From Tardiphaga sp. vice304 (lineage in GTDB: Bacteria; Pseudomonadota; Alphaproteobacteria; Rhizobiales; Xanthobacteraceae), in assembly GCF_007018905.1 (NCBI RefSeq), contig NZ_CP041402.1:5692001-5756000 (forward strand): a stretch of DNA of 64,000 bases. The letters run 5' to 3'. Of the stretch, positions 37,760-47,720 are shown piece by piece (position 1 is the first letter of the stretch; each line of letters begins with the position of its first letter). The notes below the pieces were generated by a model. The model saw only the letters and a program-made list of their open reading frames with translations. It was not told where the DNA came from and ran no database searches. The position numbers were made by a program, and so were the translations under genes.

Positions 37760-39232
37760 TCAATGGAACCGGTTGCCCACGATGGAGCTGAACGACCGCG
37801 CCGGCCAGACGACCGGCGGGTCTTCCGGGGCGAGGTCGCCGCTGGCTTTGGCGCTCGCGGCATGGGCGTTCTGCAGCGCATCGACAAAATCGCTGAACCA
37901 GTCCTGGATGGTCCCGGCGCGCAGCTTTGTCATCATGGCTTCCCAGCGCATCCGGCGCTCCGCCAGTGGCATCGAGAACGCCGTGGCGATGGTACGCGCC
38001 ATGCCGTCGATGTCGTGCGGATTGACCATCAGGGCCGTATCGAGCTCGTTGGCCGCGCCGGCGAATTTCGACAGCACCAGCACGCCGGGATCGACCGGGT
38101 TTTGGGCTGCGACATATTCCTTGGCGACCAGATTCATGCCGTCATGCAGCGGCGTCACCAGGCCGACTTGCGCCGTCCGGTACAGGCCGGCGAGCACGGT
38201 CTGCGAGAATCCCTTGTTGAGGTAGCGTATCGGCGTCCAGTCGACCTCGCCATGGCGACCATTGACGTCGGAGACCAGCTTGGCGAGCTGATTCTGCAGG
38301 TCGCCATAGGCCTCGATCGCGCCGCGCGACAGCGTCGCAATCTGCAGCAGCGACACCGAGCGTTTGAGCTGCGGCTGCAGCGTCAGCATGCGGTCGAATG
38401 CCTCGATGCGATTGATGAGGCCCTTGGAATAATCGACGCGATCGACGCCGATCGCCAACTTCTCGCCATTCAGGCTGCGGCGCAGCCGCGATACGTCGGG
38501 ATGCGACGCCGCCTTGGCGGCATGGGCTGCGAATTTCGCGGGATCGATCCCGATCGGGAACACCGCGCAGCGCGACATGCCGAATTTCGATGCAACGACC
38601 CCACCGGCGATATCGAGTCCGAGATCGTTCTCGACGAAAGACAGGAAGTTGTCGCGATCATCATCGGTCTGGAAGCCGATCAGATCGTAGGCGAGCATTG
38701 CCTCGACCAGCTCGCGACTATGCGGCACGCCACCGAAGATGTCGCGAGTCGGCCACGGCGTGTGCAGGAAGAAACCGAGCGGATGAGTGACGCCGAGCTC
38801 GCGCAGCTCCGCACCCAGCGCCAAGAAATGGTAATCCTGGATCCAGAACACCGTCTCCGGCTTGCGGAAGCGCAGCAGCGCCCGCGCCATGAACGAGTTC
38901 ACTTCACGATATGATTTGTAATCGTCGTGCGAGGAGCGGATCAGATCGGTGCGGGAATGCAGCGCCGGCCACAGCGCCGAATTGGCGAAACCTTCATAAT
39001 AGCCGGCATAATGCGCCGCCGGTAGATCCAGCAACGCCAGCGCGCCCTTGCCCAGCGATTCGATTTCGGCGAACGGCTCTTTCTGTGCGCCCTCGCGAAC
39101 GCGGCCACTCGACCCCACCCAGATCGCGCCGGACTTCTCCACCACCGGCAGCAACGCGGCTGCCAGTCCACCGGTCATCGGCTCAGTGGCCGACGCGCGT
39201 GAAACGCGGTTTGAAACGACGACGAGGTTCAC
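37760..39232 (-). CDS. otsA: Trehalose-6-phosphate synthase
   Basis: A 490-residue GT20 enzyme joining UDP-glucose (or another NDP-glucose) and glucose-6-phosphate in the cytoplasm. Seen: [45 protein letters not shown] and [14 protein letters not shown], which line the substrate sites. GTG start with GGGAGGGGG about eight bases before. It is transcribed after otsB in the same direction but from its own upstream spacer, which carries a GGAAC-N16-CGTT promoter. A GGCGGCCGC inverted repeat follows the stop on the downstream side. Confidence 0.96.
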   Translation of the reverse strand: MNLVVVSNRVSRASATEPMTGGLAAALLPVVEKSGAIWVGSSGRVREGAQKEPFAEIESLGKGALALLDLPAAHYAGYYEGFANSALWPALHSRTDLIRSSHDDYKSYREVNSFMARALLRFRKPETVFWIQDYHFLALGAELRELGVTHPLGFFLHTPWPTRDIFGGVPHSRELVEAMLAYDLIGFQTDDDRDNFLSFVENDLGLDIAGGVVASKFGMSRCAVFPIGIDPAKFAAHAAKAASHPDVSRLRRSLNGEKLAIGVDRVDYSKGLINRIEAFDRMLTLQPQLKRSVSLLQIATLSRGAIEAYGDLQNQLAKLVSDVNGRHGEVDWTPIRYLNKGFSQTVLAGLYRTAQVGLVTPLHDGMNLVAKEYVAAQNPVDPGVLVLSKFAGAANELDTALMVNPHDIDGMARTIATAFSMPLAERRMRWEAMMTKLRAGTIQDWFSDFVDALQNAHAASAKASGDLAPEDPPVVWPARSFSSIVGNRFH

Positions 39233-39267
39233 TTGAGTGCCCCCTCCCAGATTACAGTCTGATTATA

Positions 39268-39292
39268 AACGACCGTTCATCATTATGGTTCC
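39268..39292 (-). promoter_or_regulatory. EcfG-type promoter before otsA
   Basis: On the minus strand GGAAC (39292-39288), 16 bases, then CGTT (39271-39268): the consensus and spacing for the alphaproteobacterial general-stress sigma factor EcfG. It stands 35 bases before the otsA GTG. Trehalose synthesis is a known member of that regulon. Confidence 0.8.
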
Positions 39293-39382
39293 TGAACAAC
39301 ATTGGACCCAATTGACGCCAAACTTGGGCGCAGGAGACGGAACCCGCGCCATCTGGCAGGCTGTTGTGATCGCAGAACGAGG

Positions 39383-40201
39383 TCAGCCGGCAGGTTTGGC
39401 GTCCTGCACCAATTGAGACAGCCAGGCGCGCACGTCATTGGGCTCGCCGAAATGTCCGGCCACCCCTTGCGCGTGGCGGCCGACGGAAAATGCCAGGCCG
39501 CCCATGCCCGGCATGATCGCGAAGACCGTCTCGTCGGTCACGTCGTCGCCGAGAAACACCGGACGGCGGCCGCTGAACGGCGCATGATTCATCAATTCAA
39601 TCACGCCGGTCGCCTTGGTGACGCCGGCATATTTGATCTCGCAGACGAACTTTCCCGGCAGCACTTCAAGCGGCGCATTCGGCAGATCGGCGCGAATCGC
39701 CGACACGGCGTCGTAGATCGCCTGCTCGGCATGCGGCGCCAGACGGTAATGCAGGGCCAGCGAATAGCCCTTGTCCTCGAGCAGGATGCCAGGGCTGAGC
39801 TTGGCGATCGCGGCGAGGCGTCGCTTCAATTCCTTGTCGAGCGGCGGCGCATGGGACGCGACCGATTCGTTCTCCGGCGTCAGTCGCATCTCGGCGCCGT
39901 GGCCGCCCACGGCGGGAAACTGCATCGGCGCGAATATCAGGTCGATGTCGTTGATCGAGCGGCCCGACACCAGCGCCATCGCGCCGTTGGTAAGCTGCAG
40001 CAGGCGGCCGAGCGCAATCGCCAGTTCCGGCGGCACCCAGACTTCCCGCGGCGTCGGCGCCATGTCGAGCAGCGTGCCATCGATGTCGAGCAGCAGCGCG
40101 CATTCATGCAGCGCTGGCATCACGGCGCCGGGCGCGTGGATCGGGTCCTTGACGCGGATATCGGCATCGGCGGGTTTGGCAAGATCGTCTGTCATCGTCA
40201 T
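39383..40201 (-). CDS. otsB: Trehalose-6-phosphate phosphatase
   Basis: A 272-residue HAD-family phosphatase. Motif I LLLDIDGTLLDMAP (nucleophile Asp and acid Asp), ALVSGRSINDI, GGHGAEMR, KGYSLALHYR, and motif IV PVFLGDDVTDE. Converts the OtsA product to trehalose. GGAG six bases before the ATG. Three bases separate it from the upstream MFS gene, so both are one transcript. Confidence 0.95.
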   Translation of the reverse strand: MTMTDDLAKPADADIRVKDPIHAPGAVMPALHECALLLDIDGTLLDMAPTPREVWVPPELAIALGRLLQLTNGAMALVSGRSINDIDLIFAPMQFPAVGGHGAEMRLTPENESVASHAPPLDKELKRRLAAIAKLSPGILLEDKGYSLALHYRLAPHAEQAIYDAVSAIRADLPNAPLEVLPGKFVCEIKYAGVTKATGVIELMNHAPFSGRRPVFLGDDVTDETVFAIMPGMGGLAFSVGRHAQGVAGHFGEPNDVRAWLSQLVQDAKPAG

Positions 40202-40204
40202 CGT

Positions 40205-41686
40205 CTACTCCACAACGGCCAGTGGCCGGGCAACGGATTCAAGCGGCTGGCGTTCCGCCGCAACGGCATAGCGCCACCCGATCAGCGCCGCAGCGATCAT
40301 CAGAAAGGCGCCGAGAAGATAACCGGCAAACACGCTCTGGCGCGAGCCGGTGTCGATCAGCATGCCGAACAAAGCGGGCCCGGCGACACCGCCGACCGCG
40401 GTGCCGATCGCGTAGAACACCGCAATCGCCAGCGCGCGGACCTCGATCGGAAAGGTCTCGCTCACCGTCAGATAGGCTGCGCTAGCCGCCGGCGAGGCGA
40501 AGAAGAAGATCACCATCCAGGCGATGGTCTGGGTCTGCGCCGTAAAAACACCGATCGAAAAAAAATAGCCGGAGATCGCCAGCAGCACGCCAGAGACGCC
40601 GTAGGTGATCGCAATCATCGGCCTGCGGCCCAGCGTATCGAACAGCCGGCCGAGCAGCAGCGGGCCCAGGAAATTACCGGCCGCGAACGGCAGAATGTAC
40701 CAGCCGACCTGGTTGGAGGCGATGCCGAAGAAATCCGTCAGCACCAACGCATAGGTAAAGAAGATCGCATTGTAGAAGAACGCCTGTGCCGCCATCAATG
40801 CGAGGCCGACCAGCGAGCGCTGCCGGTATAGCACGAACAGCGTCTGCGCCACCTCGCGCAGCGGCGTATGGCTGCGCATCGTCAACTTGATCTTCGGCAG
40901 CCGCTTGATCGCCTCTGGCGTAGCCACCTGACGAGCCGAAGTTTCGATCTCCGCAACAATGACCTCGGCCCGCTCGGGCTGGCCGTGAATCATCAGCCAG
41001 CGCGGGCTTTCCGGAATCCACAGCCGCATCAGCAGCACGAACAGGCCGAGCACTGCGCCGGTGAAATAGGCCGCCCGCCAGCCATAGGATTGCGAAATCG
41101 TCGCGGGATCGAGCAGCACGATGGCGCAGACCGCGCCGAGCGCGGCACCGAGCCAGAAGCTGCCATTGATCACCAGATCGGTCCAGCCGCGGTACTTGGC
41201 CGGCACCAGTTCCTGGATCGTCGAATTAATCGCGGTGTATTCGCCGCCGATACCGGCGCCGGTGAGAAAACGAAACAGCACGTAGCTCGCCAGATTCCAC
41301 GAACATGCCGTCGCCGCGGTGGCGCTGAGATACAGCGCCAGCGTGATGAAGAACAGTTTCTTGCGACCGATCCGGTCGGTGAGCCAGCCGAAACCGAGCG
41401 CGCCGATCACGGCGCCGGCGAGATAGGCCGAGTTCGAAATCCCGACATCGAAGTTCGAGAACTTCATCGCCGGGTCTTCCTTGAGCGCGCCGGACAAGGC
41501 TCCGGCGAGCGTCACTTCCAGCCCGTCGAGAATCCAGGTGATGCCGAGCGCCGTCACCACGCGGGTATGGAATCCGCTCCAGACCAGCGCATCGAGCCGC
41601 GATGGAATGTCGGTCTTGATGACGCGTGCACCGGTCGATCCCGTCGGTTGCCCGTGGCCGTGATCGACGCTGCTGAGATTGGCCAT
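40205..41686 (-). CDS. MFS transporter (sugar-porter type)
   Basis: A 493-residue 12-helix transporter. Signature loops: GFGWLTDRIGRKKLF between helices 2 and 3, RFLTGAGIGGEYTAINS, IPESPRWLMIHG before the central loop, and the second-half GRLFDTLGRRPMI. The family includes sugar, organic-acid and aromatic transporters; substrate unknown. It heads the otsB operon, which makes trehalose or a related solute a plausible cargo. GGAG lies nine bases before the ATG. Confidence 0.88.
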   Translation of the reverse strand: MANLSSVDHGHGQPTGSTGARVIKTDIPSRLDALVWSGFHTRVVTALGITWILDGLEVTLAGALSGALKEDPAMKFSNFDVGISNSAYLAGAVIGALGFGWLTDRIGRKKLFFITLALYLSATAATACSWNLASYVLFRFLTGAGIGGEYTAINSTIQELVPAKYRGWTDLVINGSFWLGAALGAVCAIVLLDPATISQSYGWRAAYFTGAVLGLFVLLMRLWIPESPRWLMIHGQPERAEVIVAEIETSARQVATPEAIKRLPKIKLTMRSHTPLREVAQTLFVLYRQRSLVGLALMAAQAFFYNAIFFTYALVLTDFFGIASNQVGWYILPFAAGNFLGPLLLGRLFDTLGRRPMIAITYGVSGVLLAISGYFFSIGVFTAQTQTIAWMVIFFFASPAASAAYLTVSETFPIEVRALAIAVFYAIGTAVGGVAGPALFGMLIDTGSRQSVFAGYLLGAFLMIAAALIGWRYAVAAERQPLESVARPLAVVE

Positions 41687-41736
41687 GCCGCATTGCTCCG
41701 GAGCACTCGATGCTCCCCGTGGCGAGAGCGCGGCAA

Positions 41737-41767
41737 CAAAGAAACGCCCGAAGCCAGCGGCTCGGGC
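41737..41767 (-). terminator. Terminator-like hairpin in the MFS leader
   Basis: On the minus strand GCCCGAGCC pairs with GGCTTCGGGC (41767-41746), followed by GTTTCTTTG. It stands about 60 bases before the MFS start and is thus in its leader. It may end transcription from upstream or act as an attenuator. Confidence 0.45.
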
Positions 41768-41905
41768 GGTCGCATTATTTTAAGGTAATCCTCCGAGGGA
41801 GTTTCGGTTCCCGCCGGCACTCAAGACCTCCCGCTTGACAACCGATCAGTTCCACTCGCTTATTGCGACTAGTTCGCATTAGCATTTGCATGACGGGAGT
41901 GGTGC

Positions 41906-43975
41906 GTGAGATTGATCAGATCCTGGAATCCACTGACCCCGGCCACTGCCGCCCTGATGTCGGCGGCCTGCTGCGGCGAATTGCATGCACAGGAGGTATT
42001 GCAGGAGATCGCCGTGGTGACCGACCGCGCAAGGACCGGCAATGCCAGCGACGGCTTCCAGTCGACCACCCAACTCAACGGCGCCGACCTGCAGCGCACC
42101 ACGGCGGCGTCGCTGGCCGACCTGCTGGCGACCCAGCCCGGCGTGGCGGCCTCCACCTTTGCGCCGGGCGCCAGCCGGCCGAACATCCGCGGCCTCGACG
42201 ACTATCGCGTCCGCGTGCAGGAGAACGGCATCGGCAGCCATGACGCTTCGGATTTCAGCCAGGACCATCAGGTGCCGGTCGATCCGCTCGTGGCGGACAG
42301 CGTCGAGCTGATCCGGGGCCCGGCGACGTTGCGCTATGGCAACCAGGCGATCGGCGGCGTGGTCAACGCGACCAACAACCGGATCCCGCAAAATCTCGTG
42401 CCGGACCATTTTTCCGCCCGTCTCAAGGGCGGTACAACGTCGGCCGACCACGGCATCGACGGCGCCGCCAGCGTGGATGCCAGCGGCGAGAATATCGCCA
42501 TCCACGCCGACGCGTTCGGCCGCAACGCCGGTGACTACCGGATCCCGGGCGGCGTGCAGGCCAATACGCGATTGCGCTCGGCCGGCCAATCGGTCGGCGG
42601 TTCCTACATTTTCGATGGCGGCTATGTCGGCACCGCGATCCAGCACATCACCAGCCTTTATCATATTCCGGGGATCAACGAGGCCAGTCAGAATACCCGG
42701 ATCAGCCTCGAACAGACCAAGATCACCAGCAAGGGCGAATGGCGCGCGCCGGTCGAGGGAATCGACGCGGTGCGCTTCGCCTTCGGCATCAGCGACTACA
42801 AGCATGATGAACTCGGCCTACCCGCCGACGGCGTGCTCAACACCATCAGCAACAAGGAGATCGAAGGCCGCTTCGAGATCGACCACGCTGCGGTGGCGAC
42901 GCCTCTAGGCGCGCTGACGGGAAACTGGGGCCTTCAGGCCAGCAATCGCAAGCTCGGCACCCAGGGCACACTCGGTGGCCTGCTGGCGCCGACCAACACG
43001 GACGCGGTGGCGGGATTCGTGTTCGAGCAGTTGCAGCTTTCCGAAACGTTGAGACTGCAGGCCGCCGGCCGCATCGAGAGCATTACTGTCTCGGGCCTGG
43101 CGCCGGTGTTTCCGGCCAATTTCCTGCCGCCGCCGGACAGTTTTTCGCAATCCGCGGCCGCCCGCGATTTTGCACCGAAGAGCTTCAGCGTCGGCCTGCT
43201 GAAGAACTTACCGTGGGACATGGTGGCGTCGCTGAGCGCACAACGTGCGCAGCGCGCCCCGGCGGCGCCTGAACTGTTTTCACGCGGCTCCGACGGCGCT
43301 TCCGGCACCTTCGTGATCGGCAATCCGGACCTGAAGCTGGAGACGGCAGAATCCCTCGAGCTCGGATTGAAACGCATCACCGGCCCGTTCCGTTTCGAGG
43401 CCAGCCTCTACGCCACGCGCTACCGCGACTTCATCTACAAGCAGGTCACCGGCAATTTCTGTACCGACGCGTTCGCCAGTTGCGGGGCTTCGGGCCCCTT
43501 GCTGCAGGTCGCCTATGGCCAGCGCGATGCGAATTTCCGCGGCGCCGAGCTGGCCGCGCAATACGACATCGCCCCGCTCGGCGACGGCACCTTCGGCATC
43601 GATGGCCAGTTCGACGTGGTGCGCGCCACCTTCGCCGATGGCAGCAACGTGCCGCGCATCGCGCCAATGCGGCTGGGTGGCGGCGTTTGGTGGCGCAGCG
43701 CGGCGTGGCAGACCCGGATCGGCCTGCTGCATGCCTTCACACAGAACGACATCGCGCTGAACGAGACATCCACGGCCGGCTACAATCTGCTGAAGGTCGA
43801 GCTCAGCCATACGCATATTTTCACGAAGACCGATAGCGGGCTGCGCGAGATGACGTTCGGCGTCGTCGGCGACAATCTGCTCGACGAGCGCATCCGCAAC
43901 CACATCTCGTTCAAAAAGGCGGAGGTGCTGCAGCCCGGACTCGGCGTAAGGCTGTTCACCAGCCTTCGTTTCTGA
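41906..43975 (+). CDS. TonB-dependent outer-membrane receptor
   Basis: A 689-residue receptor: signal peptide (cleavage near LHA-QE), plug domain (ADLLATQPGVAASTFAPG, RPNIRGLDDYRVRVQENGI, VELIRGPATLRYGNQAIGG) and a 22-strand barrel ending in F (GVRLFTSLRF). The plug sequence VDPLVADSVELIRGPATL resembles receptors of the zinc/ZnuD type more than siderophore receptors, but the substrate is unproven. GTG start with GGGAG upstream. Its own exbB-exbD-tonB set follows on the same strand. Confidence 0.9.
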   Translation: MRLIRSWNPLTPATAALMSAACCGELHAQEVLQEIAVVTDRARTGNASDGFQSTTQLNGADLQRTTAASLADLLATQPGVAASTFAPGASRPNIRGLDDYRVRVQENGIGSHDASDFSQDHQVPVDPLVADSVELIRGPATLRYGNQAIGGVVNATNNRIPQNLVPDHFSARLKGGTTSADHGIDGAASVDASGENIAIHADAFGRNAGDYRIPGGVQANTRLRSAGQSVGGSYIFDGGYVGTAIQHITSLYHIPGINEASQNTRISLEQTKITSKGEWRAPVEGIDAVRFAFGISDYKHDELGLPADGVLNTISNKEIEGRFEIDHAAVATPLGALTGNWGLQASNRKLGTQGTLGGLLAPTNTDAVAGFVFEQLQLSETLRLQAAGRIESITVSGLAPVFPANFLPPPDSFSQSAAARDFAPKSFSVGLLKNLPWDMVASLSAQRAQRAPAAPELFSRGSDGASGTFVIGNPDLKLETAESLELGLKRITGPFRFEASLYATRYRDFIYKQVTGNFCTDAFASCGASGPLLQVAYGQRDANFRGAELAAQYDIAPLGDGTFGIDGQFDVVRATFADGSNVPRIAPMRLGGGVWWRSAAWQTRIGLLHAFTQNDIALNETSTAGYNLLKVELSHTHIFTKTDSGLREMTFGVVGDNLLDERIRNHISFKKAEVLQPGLGVRLFTSLRF

Positions 43976-44102
43976 ACATGGCTGGAATCCCTCCATTTCG
44001 CACCGCACCGCGCAGGCCACCGGCGACATACTCGCGCGACCGCGGTATTCTTGCCATCATCCTTGCTTACGTACGCTTATCGCCCGACGGAACGCAGCCC
44101 CT

Positions 44103-44879
44103 ATGAAATATATCCCGACCCATCTCGCTGTCGCACTGACCGCGGTTATGCTGCAGTCCCATAATGCCCTGGCCGCAACGACCGATCTGACGCTGCCGCG
44201 CAACCTGTCCCCCTGGGGCATGTTCATGGGCGCCGACATCGTCGTGAAGATCGTGATGGTGGGGCTTGCTATCGCATCCCTGGTGACGTGGACGGTGTGG
44301 CTCGCCAAGACGCTCGAACTGGCCAGCGCGCGACGCATCGCGAATCGTCGACTGAAACTTCTGGAGAGCGACACCACGCTCGACGCCGTCGAGCAGGACA
44401 GCGCCGGCCGCACCGACGCGGTGGCGCAGCTGATCCATTCCGCCGTGCGCGAGACGAAGTTGTCGCACGGTCAGTTCGACGACGGCTTCAAGGAGCGTAT
44501 CGCGCTGCGGCTGGAGCGCGTCGAGCTGGCGATGTCGCGCCGCATCTCGCGCGGCACCGGCGTGGTCGCCACGATCGGCGCCATTGCGCCATTCGTCGGC
44601 CTGTTCGGCACCGTCTGGGGCATCATGAACGCCTTCATCGGCATTTCCGAAACCAAGACCACCAATCTCGCCGTGGTCGCGCCGGGCATCGCCGAGGCGC
44701 TGCTGGCCACTGCGCTCGGCCTCGTCGCGGCAATTCCCGCGGTCGTGATCTACAACCATCTGGTTCGCCACGTGACGTCGTACCGCGCGTTGCTGGGCGA
44801 CGCCTCGGCGCAGGTGATGCTGCTGGTCAGCCGCGACCATGGCCGCCGCGGCGTGCCGATCTCCCGGGCGGCGGAGTAG
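44103..44879 (+). CDS. exbB: TonB energy-coupling protein ExbB
   Basis: A 258-residue MotA/TolQ/ExbB-family protein with an N-terminal signal-like helix, then three membrane helices. GTGVVATIGAIAPFVGLFGT and LLATALGLVAAIPAVVIYN are the conserved channel helices. It works with ExbD to use the proton gradient to energise TonB. Start at the first ATG after the receptor; four bases before exbD. Confidence 0.93.
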   Translation: MKYIPTHLAVALTAVMLQSHNALAATTDLTLPRNLSPWGMFMGADIVVKIVMVGLAIASLVTWTVWLAKTLELASARRIANRRLKLLESDTTLDAVEQDSAGRTDAVAQLIHSAVRETKLSHGQFDDGFKERIALRLERVELAMSRRISRGTGVVATIGAIAPFVGLFGTVWGIMNAFIGISETKTTNLAVVAPGIAEALLATALGLVAAIPAVVIYNHLVRHVTSYRALLGDASAQVMLLVSRDHGRRGVPISRAAE

Positions 44880-44883
44880 TCCG

Positions 44884-45324
44884 GTGGGATCGCGCCTGGG
44901 CGGACGCACGCGCAACGGGGATGACGACCTCGAAGTGCAGCACGAGATCAACGTCACGCCGTTCATCGATGTGATGCTGGTGCTGCTGATCATCTTCATG
45001 GTCGCGGCACCCTTGGCCACCGTCGATCTCGGCGTCGATCTGCCGGCCAGCGCCGTCGAGCCCGCGCCGCGTTCGGACAAGCCTGTCTTCGTGACCCTGA
45101 AGCCGGATCTGTCGATCGGCATCGGCGAAGACGTGATCGCGCGCGATACGCTCGGTGCATCGCTGGACAGCGCGACGAAAAGCAACAAGGACGAGCGCAT
45201 CTTCCTGCGCGCCGACAAGGCCGTCAGCTATGGCGACCTGATGGAGGTGATGAACCTGCTGCGCACGGCCGGCTATCTCAAGGTCGCCTTGGTCGGTCTC
45301 GACGGCCGCGCCCCGACGCCATGA
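44884..45324 (+). CDS. exbD: TonB energy-coupling protein ExbD
   Basis: A 146-residue single-span protein: INVTPFIDVMLVLLIIFMV carries the essential membrane Asp (FID), followed by a periplasmic domain (VFVTLKPDLSIGIGED, YGDLMEVMNLLRTAGY). GTG start with GGAG eight bases upstream. Stop overlaps tonB (ATGA). Confidence 0.92.
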   Translation: MGSRLGGRTRNGDDDLEVQHEINVTPFIDVMLVLLIIFMVAAPLATVDLGVDLPASAVEPAPRSDKPVFVTLKPDLSIGIGEDVIARDTLGASLDSATKSNKDERIFLRADKAVSYGDLMEVMNLLRTAGYLKVALVGLDGRAPTP

Positions 45325-46175
45325 CCCCCTACGCGCTGCATGCCCCGACCGACCGCACCGCGCTGCGCTGGCTCGGTTCGGCTGTCGTGATCGTCGCGAT
45401 CCATGCCGGCCTGATCGCCGCCGGCCTCGGTTGGTATCGCCAGCAAGCGCCGTCCGGCAGCGAGATGCCGGCCATTATGGTCGACATGGCGCCGGCCGCG
45501 GCCGCGCCGGAGACATCGCAGCAGGACGCCGCACCGGGACCGGAAATGCTGCAGGCGGAGGCTCCTTCCGAGCCGCCGCCGCCGCCGGAGCCCGTGATCC
45601 AGCAGCCGATCGAGGAGCAAGTCGCGCCGACGCCGCCGGTCGAGCAGCCAGTGGTGGAAGCCCCGCCCGAGCAGAAGATCGAACAAACCTCGCCGCCCGA
45701 GCCGGCCAAGGTCGAGCCGGAGCCGCCAAAGCCGGAGCCGGAGAAACCGACGCCGAAGCCGGAGCGCGCCGAGCCGAAGAAGAAACCCAGTGAAACGCCG
45801 CCGGCGCCGCGCACCACCGCGCCGCCGCGCGTCGATCGCCGGGCCACTGCCGCGTCCACGGCCAGTGCAGGCGCGGCGGCGGCCGCGGCCCTGCCGTCCT
45901 ATCGCGATCGCCTGGCCGTTCATCTGCAGCGCTACAAGCAATATCCGAGCGAAGCCCGGTCGGCGGGACAACAGGGCGTGGCGATGCTGAGCTTCACGGT
46001 CAGCCGTAGCGGCCAAGTGCTCGGCAGCCGGCTCGCGGGCTCTTCCGGCGTGGCGGCGCTTGATGCCGAGACGATGGCCATGATCCGCCGCGCCCAGCCG
46101 CTGCCCGCCTTCCCGCCGGAGATGACCCAGGCGTCGCTGAGCTTCACGGTGCCAGTGCGCTTCTCCATCCGGTAG
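45321..46175 (+). CDS. tonB: Energy transducer TonB
   Basis: A 284-residue protein: N-terminal membrane anchor (WLGSAVVIVAIHAGLIAAGL), a long Pro/Glu/Lys linker (PEPPKPEPEKPTPKPE) spanning the periplasm, and the C-terminal TonB domain (YPSEARSAGQQGVAMLSFTV, LPAFPPEMTQASLSFTVPV). It completes the receptor-exbB-exbD-tonB operon. Confidence 0.94.
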   Translation: MTPYALHAPTDRTALRWLGSAVVIVAIHAGLIAAGLGWYRQQAPSGSEMPAIMVDMAPAAAAPETSQQDAAPGPEMLQAEAPSEPPPPPEPVIQQPIEEQVAPTPPVEQPVVEAPPEQKIEQTSPPEPAKVEPEPPKPEPEKPTPKPERAEPKKKPSETPPAPRTTAPPRVDRRATAASTASAGAAAAAALPSYRDRLAVHLQRYKQYPSEARSAGQQGVAMLSFTVSRSGQVLGSRLAGSSGVAALDAETMAMIRRAQPLPAFPPEMTQASLSFTVPVRFSIR

Positions 46176-46199
46176 TTGCCGTAGCAGGAGCGCGCTGAT

Positions 46200-46362
46200 C
46201 TCCCCCTTGCGGGGAGGGTGGCCCGGCGAAGCGCAGCGAAGCCGTGTGGGGTGGGGGTTGCCACAGACGCTGTCGCCCGCGGCACCCCACCCCGACCTCC
46301 ACTCCGAACGAAGCGTTGCTTCGTTCTTCGTTCGGTCGACCCTCCCCGCAAGGGGGAGGGAG
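46200..46362. repeat. Intergenic palindromic element
   Basis: Ends are complementary: tcccccttgcggggagggt at the left and accctccccgcaagggggag at the right, with a partly self-complementary centre (cacccca against tggggtg). About 163 bases between tonB and the convergent UgpB-like gene. This type of dispersed repeat is frequent in Bradyrhizobium and relatives; it may also stop transcription from both sides. Confidence 0.75.
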
Positions 46363-46397
46363 ACCATTGGCGCCTTCGCTCGTATCATTAGTACGTA

Positions 46398-47720
46398 TTA
46401 CTGATCCGGATTCGCCCGCTCGAACTGGCGCAGCAGTTTGTTGCCGCGATCGGCGGCGGCATCCAGCGCGGCCTGCGCGGATTTCCGGCCGGCAAAGGCC
46501 TGTTCGAGTTCGTCCTCGATCGCGTCGCGGATCAGGGTGAAGGAGCCGAGCCGCAAGCCCTTGGAATTTGCGGTCGGCGGGTTCAGCGTAATCTGCTCGA
46601 TCGACTTTGCCGTGCCCGGATGACGGTCGTAGAAGCCTTGCGCACGGGTCAGGTCGAAGGCAGCACGGGTAATCGGCAAATAGCCCGTGTTCTGGTGCCA
46701 GGCCGCCTGGATATCCGGCTGCGACAGGAACGCGAAGAACTTGGCGACACCCTTATATTCGTCGCGCGGCCGGTCGCGCAGCACCCACAGCGTCGCCCCG
46801 CCAATAATCGAGTTACGCGGCGCGGACGCGACATCCGGCCAGTACGGCAGCATGCCGTAGCCGACCTCGAATTTCGCATTGGCCAGAATATCGGCGCGGG
46901 TGCCGGACGATCCCAGAAAAATTCCGCATTCGCCTTTCTGGAAGCGCGGCTCCGCCGACGTTGCGCGACCGCTGTAGTCGAACACTTTTGTCTTCTGCCA
47001 CTGCGCGAGCTGCGCGACGTGGCGGATCATCGCGGCATTGTTGAAGGTCAGGATCGCGTCCAGCCCGGCCATGCCGTTGGCCCGGGTCGCCACCGGCAGA
47101 TCGTGAAACGCTGAGAAATTCTCGACATTGATCCATGACGGCCAGGAGGTGGTGAAGCCGCAGGCGGTGCCGGCGGCGCGCAGCCGCTTGGCGGCATCGC
47201 CCAGTTCCGGCCAGGTGCGCGGCGGGGCCTCGGGATCGAGGCCGGCGGCGCGGAACAGGTCCTTGTTGTAGTACAGGATCGGCGTCGAGGCATTGAACGG
47301 GAACGACAGCATATTGCCGGCGATGTCGGTGTAATAGCCGGCGATCGCCGGCAGATAGGCCGCGGGCGAAAACGCTTCCGCCTGGTCGCGCATCAATTCG
47401 TGCACCGGATAGATGGCGCCCTTCGCCGCCATCATCGTCGCGGTAGATGCCTCGCTGACCTGTACGATGGCCGGCTGGCTGCGCGAGCGGAAGGCGAAGA
47501 TCGCTGCGTTTACGGTCTCCGAGTAGTTTCCCTTGTAGACGGGGACGACGCGGTAGCCGGCCTGCGTGGCATTGAAATCGTGGGCGAGTTTTTCGAGCTG
47601 CCGGCCAAGCTGGCCCGACATCGCATGCCACCACTGGATCTCCGTGACGGCCTGCGCCGGCGCCACCAGCGAAGCTGCCAGCGCGCATCCCGCAACTATT
47701 CGAACGACCGCTTGCAACAT
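46398..47720 (-). CDS. UgpB-like periplasmic sugar-phosphate binding protein, orphan
   Basis: A 440-residue ABC solute-binding protein. Signal peptide (cleavage near AQA-VT), then EIQWWHAMSGQLGRQLEKLA and YKGNYSETVNAAIFAFRSR, VQVSEASTATMMAAKGAI, FPFNASTPILYYNKDLF: all typical of the glycerol-3-phosphate binder UgpB. No ugpA, ugpE or ugpC follows. It is divergent from a histidine kinase gene, so it may report a ligand to that kinase rather than feed a transporter; that is inference. Confidence 0.88.
   Translation of the reverse strand: MLQAVVRIVAGCALAASLVAPAQAVTEIQWWHAMSGQLGRQLEKLAHDFNATQAGYRVVPVYKGNYSETVNAAIFAFRSRSQPAIVQVSEASTATMMAAKGAIYPVHELMRDQAEAFSPAAYLPAIAGYYTDIAGNMLSFPFNASTPILYYNKDLFRAAGLDPEAPPRTWPELGDAAKRLRAAGTACGFTTSWPSWINVENFSAFHDLPVATRANGMAGLDAILTFNNAAMIRHVAQLAQWQKTKVFDYSGRATSAEPRFQKGECGIFLGSSGTRADILANAKFEVGYGMLPYWPDVASAPRNSIIGGATLWVLRDRPRDEYKGVAKFFAFLSQPDIQAAWHQNTGYLPITRAAFDLTRAQGFYDRHPGTAKSIEQITLNPPTANSKGLRLGSFTLIRDAIEDELEQAFAGRKSAQAALDAAADRGNKLLRQFERANPDQ

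Noticed and set aside
37763..41788. Long open frames opposite otsA, otsB and the MFS gene (up to about 500 codons)
   Set aside because: They are antisense to clear genes in GC-rich DNA, Arg/His-rich and without family resemblance.
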